DNA of 64,000 nt. It comes from Pleodorina starrii (Eukaryota > Chlorophyta > Chlorophyceae > Chlamydomonadales > Volvocaceae). This document shows, one piece after another, positions 43,135 to 52,074 of the stretch. The stretch is from the NCBI GenBank assembly GCA_030267565.1, contig BRXU01000003.1:4563001-4627000 (forward strand). The letters are read 5' to 3'. The position numbers and the translations under genes were made by a program. Each line of letters begins with the position of its first letter. The first letter of the stretch is position 1. The notes below the pieces were generated by a model that worked only from the letters and a program-made list of their open reading frames with translations, was not told the origin of the DNA and did no database searches.

Positions 43135-46100
43135 AGCAGCAGCATCTGGCGGAGGCCGGGCTGCAGGGCGGCGGCGGCGGCGGTGGCGGCATGTCGCCGG
43201 CGTTGGCGTTGGGGCCGGACTGCCGCGGCGCGGTGCGGGCGCGTTACAGCGTCGGCGGTGGTGGCGCCGCCGCCGCCAGCGCACTGCCGCCGCCTCGCGT
43301 GACGCTGCTGCCGTACCCCAACAACCTGACGTCGTGCCAGCTGAACACGGTAGACGTATGCGGGGGTGAGTTGCGGCCGCCCTGGGGTGGGCTCTGCGCT
43401 GGGCTGGGATGGGGTGCAGGGTGCAAGGTGCGGCCGTTTGCGTGCTCTCTCAGAAAGAAAGACAGGGAAATGGGCGAGGAGGTCGTGGGGTTGCGGGGGC
43501 GGGGTTTTAGGGCACCCGCGCAGCGCCAAGTCCGACGACGGGTTTGGGCTCTGGAGGGGCGCTGCAAGATCTGTCTACCGTATCTCACACACATTCTCTA
43601 GCGCCTCCGTTTCTATCTTCGGTGCGGAGCGGTCCCCCGCCTCCGTCCATCCATCCTTGTCTGTGTCTCTTCCCCTTGAGGGGGCACCTCGCGTACCCTG
43701 CGCCACAATCCGCCCGCCGCGGCACCGCACGGGGCGGCATGGGGCGGGGTGGGTGTGTTCTTGTGGCGACACGGAGCCACATCCAAAACCCACCCACCCC
43801 CCCGCCACCTGCCCCGCTGGAACGGACCCGCCCCGTCAATTCTGATGGTTCGCCCCTTGCGCTTCCCCCCCGTCCTCTGCTGTTTGTAAGCTTACCTCGC
43901 TGTTCTTTTGCAGACGAGACGGCCTTCCTCTGTTACTTTACCGTTCACGGGCTCCGGCCTATACGTGGATAAACCCCCTTGTCATCCCGCCCGCCCCCGC
44001 CCCTCCCTGGCGCCTTGCTGCCACCGCAGTCCACCTGGCGGAGTACACGGCGCTGCAGGCGGCGATGGCGTCCAACGGCTCGGCGGCGCAGCAGACGCTC
44101 GCCGGCTCGCCGCCGGCCATGGTCATGTGAGTGCACCGACCCGTGGGTCACGACCCACAAGTGGCTGCACGCGAAGCGCGCACGTGTGTGTACGTTGGGT
44201 TAACGGTTTTGCCGTCAAACGGTGGGAAAGCGCATGAGGCCGTCCAGGGGTGGACTGACCGGGCTACCACCGTTTGGGCTTTCGCCGCTTGGGCCCCAAC
44301 CTCGTCCCGCCCGGGCCTTTGCTGACCCGACCGGATTTCATTGCCGGCTGCAAAACTCGCCCTTCGGAAGCTGACTCCCAATCCCAACTCCCAATCGCTT
44401 CGGCGGCCAATCGGGTCCAACACATCCAACCGTCAAGCTGCATGGAGTACTGCGACGCGGGGTCGTTGGTGGATGCCATCGTGCGCGGCGCCTTTCGGCA
44501 GCCGGCGCTCGGACTGTACGGCAGCACGCAGCCCAACATGAAGGTGGGTTACGGCAGTCAAGAGGGAGGGAGAGGGGCCTCGCTCGCTCGCTCGCTCCTG
44601 GGCTGGTTTTCAATCGTTGGCAGATGAAAAGATGAGGGAGAGGGGCGCTGTGGCGGGTCCCTGAAATGAAGCGCCTTGCGGGCTTCTGGTGTGTCTCTCG
44701 TCCCTCGATTGGATCGTTGGCGTTACGACGGCGTGACGACTGGGTGGGTGCGTGAGACGAGTCGCGTCCGAATGTTTTTTCACACGACCTCCCTTCCCTC
44801 CCCCATCCAGCCACCTAGCTACGGTCCTAGCTAGGTGGCTGGCGGCGGTTCGTAGTTGCACCCCAACTGCCCCCGACCCGCCGGGCATCTTACGGGTCAC
44901 CTCACCTCCCCCCCCCCCAAAGGCCATTTTCGCGACGCTGTTGGAGGTGGCTCTGGCGCTGCGGCACCTGCACTCCCTGCGGCTGGTGCACTGCGACCTG
45001 AAGCCCTCCAACTTGCTGCTGAGGTACAGCGCACGCGACCCCAGGTGCGTTTGGGGACCCGGGAAGTGTGGGGGTGGGGGTGGGGGTGCGATGGGGGCAG
45101 GGATGAAGAACCGCGGGAAGGGAACGAAGGGCGGGGTGGGGGGGCGGGGCCTCTGGGACTCCGGGCACGCACCCCTTCCCCCCATCTCCGGCGTGTTCCC
45201 CCTGCCTCGCCCCCCTCCCTCCCTGCCTGCCTGCCTCCGTCCCTCTGCGTTCGCCCGGTTGCGGAACGCTGTCTCGCAATCCGCCTGCCGCCTGCCGCAA
45301 CCCCTCCCGCGTGCGATCCTTGGCGGAATGTCTTGGGGGGGTTGGGGAATGGCCGCCCCCCCCCCCGAACGGAAGGAGGTGCGTCGCGTGTGTTCCCCCC
45401 CCCATCACCGCCCTTTCGTCGCCGCCCGTGTCTGGTCCCACCTGTCAACCACCAACTGTCAACCGTCCCCCAACCACCGTCAGAGGCTTCACCGCCAAGC
45501 TGAGCGACTTTGGACTGGTGCGGCTGATGGAGCCGTGCGGGGAGGGCGGCCGCCTGGCCATCCCCAAGGGAGTGACCCACGGGACGGTGACCCACATGGC
45601 CCCCGAGGTGCTGAGCAACGATAAGGGGTTGCCGCACGACGCGTCTCTGGACATCTACGGTGGGTGGCGACTGGCGAGGGAGAGTGGGTGCGGGAACGGG
45701 CGCACGAACCAATGGGGATGAGCCAAACGCTGGGGCGGGGTCAGGTACGGTAGCCGACGGGGGCCAGGGAACCGATGGGTGAGCGGGTGCATCCCAGGGA
45801 GCAACGTGACCGGGGCAGGGGCCAATCAACCCCAACATGATTGGGGACTCAAAATCTCGGCGGTCCGTCCCTGCCCGTTATATCCCCCCGCCCCGCCTGT
45901 TTGACCCTCCCCGAGCCCTCCCCCGGCTGACATCTCTCGCTGCCCCCTGCCGGATCCGAATCGGATCCGGATCCGGTCACCGCAGCGTTCGGCATCATCA
46001 TGTGGCAGATCGTGTACGGCGGGCGGCTGTACCCGGGCGTGAGCCGCTCCGACATCCCCACCCGGGTGGTGAGGGAGGGCTTGCGGCCGCGCTTCGTCTC

Positions 46101-46816
46101 CAATGTGCCGGCAGAGTACAGGTGAGGGCCCCTCAGCGCGACCGGGCTGGGAGGGGGCCGGCGTGGGGCGGGTTGGGGTGGGTTGGGGCGGGGCGGGGCG
46201 AGGAGGCTGCAGCAACTCCTCCTCCTCCTCCTCCTCCTCCTTCTCCTCCTCCTCCTCCTACTGATACTGATACAATTTGTCACTGCTGTTTTGCTTATGT
46301 GGCAGGCGGCTGGCGGAGTCGTGTTGGGCCGCCAACCCCGCTACCCGGCCCACCGCCGCCGCCCTGGTGCTCGCCCTCAAGGAACTGATGGGACTGGGGC
46401 CGCGACTCAAGGGCCAGCGCCGCTACAGTGCTCTCGCGCCGCAGCGTCACCACCTACCAAACATGCTGCAGCCGCCGGCAGCCAGCAGCAACGGCGTCGC
46501 CGCCGCGCCGTACGGCCGCGGCGGCGGCGGCGCCGGGTCTTACCTCGGCCGCGGCGGTTCGTTCTTCGGCGGCGCGGAGTTCAGGGGGAGTGCGGCCGGG
46601 CCCTCTGCGGCGGTGGATATCGCCGCCGCAGGCGGCGACGGTGGAAGCGGCGGCAGCGGCGGCGAAGCCGCCGCCGGTGCAGGTGACGGGGAGGGCGCGG
46701 CGGACAGCGGCGGTGCGGCCGCTGCCGCCGTCAAAAGCGGCGCGACGCGGTCCAAGTCCGGCGGCATCCGTACACGCAGCATGTCGTACAGTGGATTTCC
46801 CTTGCACATCTTGTGA
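34822..46816 (+). CDS. GAF-domain protein kinase, TKL/MAP3K-like, non-RD
   Basis: Probable Ser/Thr signalling kinase. Exons: 34822-34980, 35081-35205, 35366-35507, 35819-36029, 36228-36457, 37050-37232, 37524-37641, 37905-38239, 38875-38979, 39534-39716, 40087-41442, 41845-41988, 42608-42809, 43009-43365, 43914-43931 (uncertain donor), 44030-44126, 44438-44543, 44923-45044, 45484-45659, 45986-46121, 46306-46816; about 1671 aa. A Cys-containing N-terminus (MLRIFNCCF) is followed by a GAF domain (aa ~60-212, ending FICVPLLGGELAVGALTLA). A long Gly/Ala/His-rich middle follows. The kinase domain starts at aa ~1050: GEGGYGEVYRG, VAIK (Lys ~1071), SVSHPNIVQV, MEYCDAGSL, HCDLKPSN, DFG, HMAPE, DIYAFGIIMWQ. 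The catalytic loop reads HCD, not HRD. Poly-Gly and poly-Pro insertions split the N-lobe (exons 13-14). GAF-TKL kinases are numerous in Chlamydomonas. The start codon is the least certain part. Confidence 0.85.
36458..36516 (+). repeat. (GTGA)n beginning at a kinase splice donor
   Basis: About 14.5 GTGA units start exactly at the donor of the exon ending at 36457, so every unit offers another GTGAGT donor. Confidence 0.85.
36879..36912 (+). repeat. (CTGT)n microsatellite in kinase intron 5
   Basis: About eight CTGT units within the intron before the exon at 37050. A related TGTC/TGTT tract lies in a BRM intron at about 4593-4630, also close to an acceptor. Confidence 0.8.
39879..39911 (+). 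repeat. (CCCGA)n in kinase intron 10
   Basis: Six perfect pentamers. The complementary pentamer (GGGTC)n sits in intron 12 of the same gene at 42036-42057. Confidence 0.85.
40020..40055 (+). repeat. Dispersed repeat B, copy in kinase intron 10
   Basis: Same core as at 10235-10275 (GGGCTCCGGCCTATACGT, then GGATA and a C-run), about 30 bp upstream of the acceptor at 40086. Confidence 0.65.
42036..42057 (+). repeat. (GGGTC)n in kinase intron 12
   Basis: About four pentamers, reverse complement of the (CCCGA)n tract at 39879-39911 in the same primary transcript. Confidence 0.8.
43942..43977 (+). repeat. Dispersed repeat B, copy in kinase intron 15
   Basis: Third copy of the repeat seen at 10235 and 40020. 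It starts just after a very short exon whose donor is unclear, and it may have created the weak splice context there. Confidence 0.65.
44807..44842. repeat. 15-bp perfect hairpin in kinase intron 17
   Basis: CCAGCCACCTAGCTA (44807-44821), loop CGGTCC, and the exact reverse complement (44828-44842), about 80 bp before the acceptor. Confidence 0.85.
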
Positions 46817-47124
46817 ACACTGCCTCTCCCTCGCGCGCGGGCGAGTGTGTATGTGCGTGTGTGTGACCGCGCGGGCGGGCCCGTCGCCGCTCGCCAAGCC
46901 TGGGAGCAGGTTGTGCACTTCAGTCCGCAGGTGGCTCAGGCTCGGGACCGCGCGTTGTCAAGAATGATGCGCGGGTGGTCGGGCTTCCGTGCGAGGATGG
47001 TCGGCGTCGGGCTTGGCGCGGGCAGTGTCGGGACGCGCGGTGCTGGCTGTTAATCTTTTGATGACCTTGGCGCGTCCGGCAAGCCGCGGGCGGCCACGAG
47101 CGTTTTTCGAGCACACGCTCTCTG

Positions 47125-47130
47125 AATAAA
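47125..47130 (+). terminator. AATAAA, candidate poly(A) signal of the kinase gene
   Basis: AATAAA about 310 bp after the kinase stop codon. Volvocine algae normally use TGTAA, which I did not find between the stop and here, so the assignment is tentative. Confidence 0.35.
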
Positions 47131-47497
47131 GGGACAGGAACTCAAACCACGGAACGCAATGCCGCGCACGATGTGGCCAGCGGCGGGCGGGGTGGATCAA
47201 CGACCGCGACCGCTGCATGCCCGCAAACACGCCGCACAGACGCTGTTTGCGGAGAATTGAAACCAGGTGCACCGCGGACTCACCCAGCGGGCCGAACGAC
47301 CCGGGGACCCCGAAGGGCGGCCGGGGGGAGGAGCAGCGGGCAGTCGCAAAGGGAGGAGGGCAGAGAGGCGAATCAAGGGCCGCGGGGCGACGTGCAGCGC
47401 TTTGCTTTGCTTTGCTTGTGTGTCCCTACCGCGTGCCTGGGCCTTTGTCCCGTAGGCCCCTGGGCTCCTGCCGGTCCTCGTTGCCGCCGGCGCGATC

Positions 47498-47612
47498 AGA
47501 CCACCAACACCAACACTACCACCAACACCACCATCACCATCACCACCATCACCACCACCAGCATCATCATCACCACCACCACAACCATCACCACCGCCAC
47601 CATACAACTCGC
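47498..47612 (+). repeat. (CAY)n-rich simple-sequence tract
   Basis: CAC, CAT and CAA triplets for about 115 bp. The His-rich open frame it produces is a by-product of the repeat. Confidence 0.85.
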
Positions 47613-48864
47613 CCCGCAGTGTCACCCTCAAGGAAATGACCTGCACCCCTCGCGCCGCTGTGCCGGCGCCGTCATCAACCAATACCATCTGCACGTGCGC
47701 GACGAAAGCCAGCGTTCTAGCTGTATTCTGGTTTGACGGGCCGTGCGGGGTTGTGTTTCGTTACGGATGGAAACTGCGTCGTGTTGGTTGGCAGAGCGGT
47801 TGCGCGGGTCCACGGCCGCAGAAACTTCACTGCTGAGCGAGACAACTATGGCCATATCTCAGTAGCTAGTTGAACACGCTGGTGGTCGGGAATCTGCTGA
47901 AGACTGAGGATTGGGATATATTTGCTGAGGGGCCCGACCGTCCCACTAGACTAACAGTGGGCCTGCGGTCCTACCTTGGGTGAGCGGCTTGACGTGTTGA
48001 CTTGGAATACAAGCCCACCGACGACATGTTGCGCCTTTGATTGGAAGCGGTGAAATCAGCCAGAAATAGGACATTTCAACTGAAAACCGCCGTCCCGCGG
48101 GCCGCCCGCCGGTCCTCAGCCCATACACCATATTTACAGCAGGTCGCGGCGTGGAAGTTCCCAAGGACCGCGCCTACCCACTAACGGACGGACTGACCGG
48201 AGTGTCCCAATTATCCGATTTGCTGTTCTGACACCATCACCCCGAGTCTTCAACCATCGGATCTTTGAGCGCACCGCAGACCGGAAACGCTGTTATCGCA
48301 ATGCACCGCGGGGGGTTTGTGCCTTGGTGGTGGGCGATAGCCAGCAGGCCAGCCAGCCAGGCCCGTGCACATCGAGTAGTGCCAACCACCGCCAACCATA
48401 TGCTGTCTTGCGTTCTGCCGCCACCACCCAGGGCACCAGCAATAAGAAGCCTTTTAACTGCCCCACCAGCCTTCCTCAAGGAATTCAGTTCGGTGCCGAG
48501 TGAAACAGCCAGGGCTCAGCAGCCGCTGCGGCCGACCGGGGGCACTGTGCAAATAAAGTGGTCAACCCACACGCTGAGCACAGATAGATGCTGCAGCACT
48601 ATCGTATCACCATGACGCGCCCGCCTCCCAGTCTACCACACGCAGATCCCCAAACTCAAACAACCACATGCCACCGCCTCTATTCTTCTGAGGGTCTTGC
48701 GCCCACTGTGACAACAACAACAACAACCACAACAACAATAGGAAGTGCCGCGGCGACACGGACGCCCAGTGCTGCTGCCGCTGAGGCTGGTGGAAGTGCA
48801 GGCCACTGGAGCTGGTGGTTGCGGGGGTGATGAGCGCCGCCTGCTGCCATGGTGCCGTGGGGTT

Positions 48865-49420
48865 GCACGCGGATGTAGCACCACAGCACCTGCTCGTTGA
48901 GGCCCATCTGCTCCACCTCCTCCTCCACCACCAGCATCATGTCCATGCAGGGGATCGTGTGATCCACGGGACCTCCCCAGCATCCCCCGCATCAAGTCCC
49001 ACGATGCAGTATCAACACCAGCACCACGAGATGCCGTTCCGTGCTCCCCCCCCGTCAACACCGCCCGGCCAGCCAGCGGGCTCACGCCAGCCACCGTACC
49101 GCGGCCGCTGATCCCCAGCCACCCCCTGGGCTGGGGCTGGGGCTGTGCGTGGCAGCACCCGCACCCTGCGCCTGCCCCGCCGGGCTGGGGCCTGGTCGAT
49201 GAGCATCCGCCGGTGTGGGAGCCGCTTGGGCTCGGGCTGAAGCCTGGGCGCGGATGCGGTGGCGAGGCAGGGCGAGATGTCGGGCTGGCCGGGCGTTGAC
49301 GGCTGGGCGGTGCGGTGATGGACCCGATGGCTGGGTTGAAGGTGCGAAGTGGACAGCAGCAGGCCGTAGAAGTCCGCCAGGCCGTGCACCCGCAGGCACG
49401 TGAAACCGTACGTCCTCCAG
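48865..49420 (-). pseudogene. Possible gene relic or unassembled exons
   Basis: Two minus-strand stretches look protein-like rather than random: one at about 48865-48970 (MDMMLVVEEEVEQMGLNEQ, then VLWCYIRVQP) and one at about 49335-49420 (YGFTCLRVHGLADFYGLLLS). They are in different frames and I could not join them with good splice sites or recognise a family. They may be exons of an unrecognised gene or a decayed copy. Confidence 0.2.
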
Positions 49421-50016
49421 CAGCATCAGCAGCTGCCCGGTGGGGTGTGCCTGGGAGGGGGTTTTCCACGGGAGCCTGTGAGCAGTGCATCATTGCGCAG
49501 CTGAGGGTTATCTTCCCGTCTGCAGCACAACAGCAAGGTGAGTCCAACCTAGGTGGTTCCGGCATTGATACACATCGAGCGGTTGTAGCAGTACGAGAGC
49601 CGCCGGATTGTCAATAAATAGAAGATTCGATGGAGACAGCGATGAAGATGTTGGTGTGCTGGGTGGGGCAGAAAGCTGAGCAGCGCCGAGACGGCTGTGC
49701 GTAAAGATTGAAACTGAACTTAACAGGTATGCGTAATAATGGGTGAGGCAGTCAGGCACGCGAGGTCAGCGAAAGGGGCACGGCGGGGCCCCGCAGGGCT
49801 CCCCAGAGTGCAGACAACCGTGCCGCCCGAGAAAGGAGTGAGAGTGAGAGGAGAGTAGCCGTGAACGGGGTTGCCGTCAATGGCAGCAAAGGACCCTTTG
49901 TGAGACGCGAAAGCGTGGGTCGGAAAGACCAAAGGCCGCCCCGTCTGGCCCACATTCACGCCAGTCCCCATTCACGCCACTCCCCCTTCCCCTGTGCCTG
50001 GTCACTCCCCTTACCT

Positions 50017-50517
50017 TCACTCGCGCTTCAGCAGGGTTTGCTTTATGATTTGCGAGTCATCATTCAGTATTTTCACTTCCCCCTCCAGTTCCGCGAGGCG
50101 CACTGGAAACGGCTGGAGGCCCTGGAGCAGTGTCTTGATGTCAGAAAGCTGCTGCTGCAGCTGCTGTTGCACCTGTTGCAGCTGCTGTTGCTGCTGCTGT
50201 TGCTGCTGCAGCAGCTGCTGGTTGAGGGGTACGCCAACCAGCGTGGCGATGGCGGTGACAACTCCAAACACACTCAAAACAAGCATTAGACCTTCCTTGA
50301 GCACTGTGCCACTTTTCACGTCGCTATCGTCCTGACTGCTCCTGTCCTTAGCGCTCTTGTCCGAGGAGAAGAGTTTCGCCGACGTGCGGACCGTTGGCTT
50401 TGACCGCGCAGCCAGCCGTGGCACATGCGCGACACATTGAAACGTAGAAAACCGCTTGACCTCGTAAACGCTGTGCAAACTGGCCTTCGGCACAGTTCCG
50501 AGGCACGAAGACGCCAT
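50017..50517 (-). CDS. Small organelle-targeted membrane/coiled-coil protein, unknown function
   Basis: 166 aa, single exon, family not recognised. The N-terminus (aa 1-~50) is rich in Ser, Arg, Lys and Thr and poor in acidic residues, as in chloroplast or mitochondrial transit peptides. A short acidic/Ser segment follows, then one hydrophobic helix of about 22 residues (LMLVLSVFGVVTAIATLVGV, aa ~77-96), then a Gln/Leu-rich coiled coil (~100-130) and a short charged tail with heptad-like Leu spacing. The layout suggests an inner-membrane-anchored protein with a soluble coiled coil. The Gln run is encoded by CAG/CAA repeats. The start is the first ATG of the frame. No neighbour gives a functional hint. 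Confidence 0.55.
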   Translation of the reverse strand: MASSCLGTVPKASLHSVYEVKRFSTFQCVAHVPRLAARSKPTVRTSAKLFSSDKSAKDRSSQDDSDVKSGTVLKEGLMLVLSVFGVVTAIATLVGVPLNQQLLQQQQQQQQQLQQVQQQLQQQLSDIKTLLQGLQPFPVRLAELEGEVKILNDDSQIIKQTLLKRE

Positions 50518-50599
50518 TCTCGCGAAGCAGGCGCAACTTTGTCAGCCCAAATTGTTTGACAGTTTAAGTCTACAGCAGGTGGTTCAAAGGATATACAAT

Positions 50600-50950
50600 G
50601 CATACATGTGACGAGGACAGCCTCTGTAGGCCAGACATGAAGTACTGGCTGTACGCCAGTTACATCATGTGTCGAAGTGTGGGCGTCACACACGCCCCCG
50701 AGGCGCAAGAGAAGCCGTTAGATCTCTTACGAGTGTGCATGCCTCGGAAGTATCACACGGCGCTGACGCGATTCCGTCTTGGCTGCTGGAACCTAGGTAG
50801 GTGTGTCTCGGTTCGCGCGGCGACCGCGTAATCTGCGCGCCGAGCGAACTTGCAGGGTATGTGGCGAGGGCGTGGCAGAGGATGAGTGCCACGTTATAAT
50901 GGAGTGCCCCGTCTATGAGCCCCTTTGGCCAGTAGGCGGGCTGTTGATCT
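50600..50950 (+). pseudogene. Second LINE remnant, ORF2 C-terminus
   Basis: A frame ending HTALTRFRLGCWNLG is followed, one frame shift later, by CRVCGEGVAEDECHVIMECP, the CCHC module and upstream helix of LINE ORF2 proteins. It is related in layout to the copy at 34060-34353 but differs in sequence, so it is a separate, degenerate insertion. Confidence 0.55.
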
Positions 50951-50976
50951 CCCCATGGGAGTGGGAATGCGGGACG

Positions 50977-51022
50977 TGATTCCATCCCCCATGTGATTCC
51001 ATCCCCCACGTGATTCCGCCCT
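50977..51022 (+). repeat. ~18-bp tandem repeat (GTGATTCCATCCCCCAY)
   Basis: Nearly three units in a row directly after the LINE remnant, the last one diverged. Confidence 0.7.
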
Positions 51023-51399
51023 CCATTCCGCTTGGACAACAGGAAGCGTGCAGGAGCTAGCATGGCAAGGGGCAGGCGTGGGCTTTTGGCGGGGCCTGGG
51101 TGGCATTGTTAGCGTTGGACCTTTGAGCCGAGGAGGCGGAGGTTGGGCCCAACTCGGCTCTCTGCAACGGCTCTGGTCCGACTCAGGACGCTCTTGCCCG
51201 TAATCTTGGAAAGGGGCGCTCCCCCCTTCCGGAACCCGGAAACCCCTGCTGCTGCTGCTGCTGCTGCGAGGTTGATCTGGGGAGCGGCAGATCGGGACCC
51301 TGGTGGACGTACATGCAACCCTGCGTTCCATAGGACGCTGCCTTCCTTCCTCCCCTCGTTCGGCGTCGTGTGCGCAGCCACCACCGCTCTGCGACACCG

Positions 51400-52060
51400 G
51401 CCGCTCCCTCTCCCGCACACCGACCCGCCGGGGGCCCCCGCAGGTGCTGCCCTTGTCTTGTCTCCCCCCGTGCCCCCACCATGGCCCTGCCCTTGCCTTG
51501 CCGCCCAGTGCCCCTCATGCGTGGTGGCCTGCGCACTCGGCCGGTGTGGTGGGGAGCCGACTCCTCACGGTCCGCCACCCGGCCCCTCCTGCACTTCGCA
51601 CCTTCCCGCGCCCCGCATCGTCTTCCCGCGCCCCGCTGCCTCCGCCCTTTCCGCCCGCCCTGCCGTCGTTCTCCCCTTCTCCTCGTCCTTGCTCTTGCCC
51701 TCGTGCCCCCTCGCCCCGCCCCGCCCCGCCTTCCGTCCCTCCCAGCCTCGTCTTCCTTCTGCTGTTCTCCTTCCCTTTGCCGTTCTCCTTGCCATTCTCT
51801 TTTCCTTTGCCCTTTCTCCACTGCCTTTCGCCTCCTTGCCGTCGTACGTTTTGCCCATCCGTATCCCTTTCTTCTCTGCCCCGCCGCCCCTTCCTGCCCT
51901 CTTTTGCGCCGCGTCGCCGCCCCAGCTCCTTCGTGGGTTTATGTGTGTATTGCCTTGCTTGCCTGCCTGCTCGCTCCTTCCTTCGCTGCCATTGCCGTTG
52001 CCCATTGCCGTTACTCACGCCCTTTTTCCTTCGAAATCTTCCCGCTTCGCTTCCTCCATT
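51400..52060 (+). repeat. Long C/T-rich strand-asymmetric tract
   Basis: About 660 bp strongly biased to C and T on the plus strand, ending at a sequence that looks like an exon-donor joint (GAGCGCAG, then GTGAGT, at about 52061-52074). Long frames cross it on both strands, but all have the low-complexity composition of the tract. Confidence 0.55.
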
Positions 52061-52074
52061 GAGCGCAGGTGAGT

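Larger units (their letters stand above)
46817..50016. other. Gene-poor intergenic region
   Basis: About 3.2 kb. It contains the likely 3' UTR of the kinase with AATAAA at 47125-47130, a CAC/CAT-rich tract, and two more isolated AATAAA motifs (about 48551 and 49614). Weak coding-like fragments on the minus strand are listed separately. No complete gene could be assembled. Confidence 0.45.

Noticed and set aside
47217..47639. His-rich plus-strand open frame
   Set aside because: The histidine run is produced entirely by the CAC/CAT simple repeat, and nothing else in the frame looks like a protein.
51183..52018. Arg/Gly/Glu-rich minus-strand frames
   Set aside because: They are translations of the complementary purine-rich strand of the C/T tract; the composition explains their openness.
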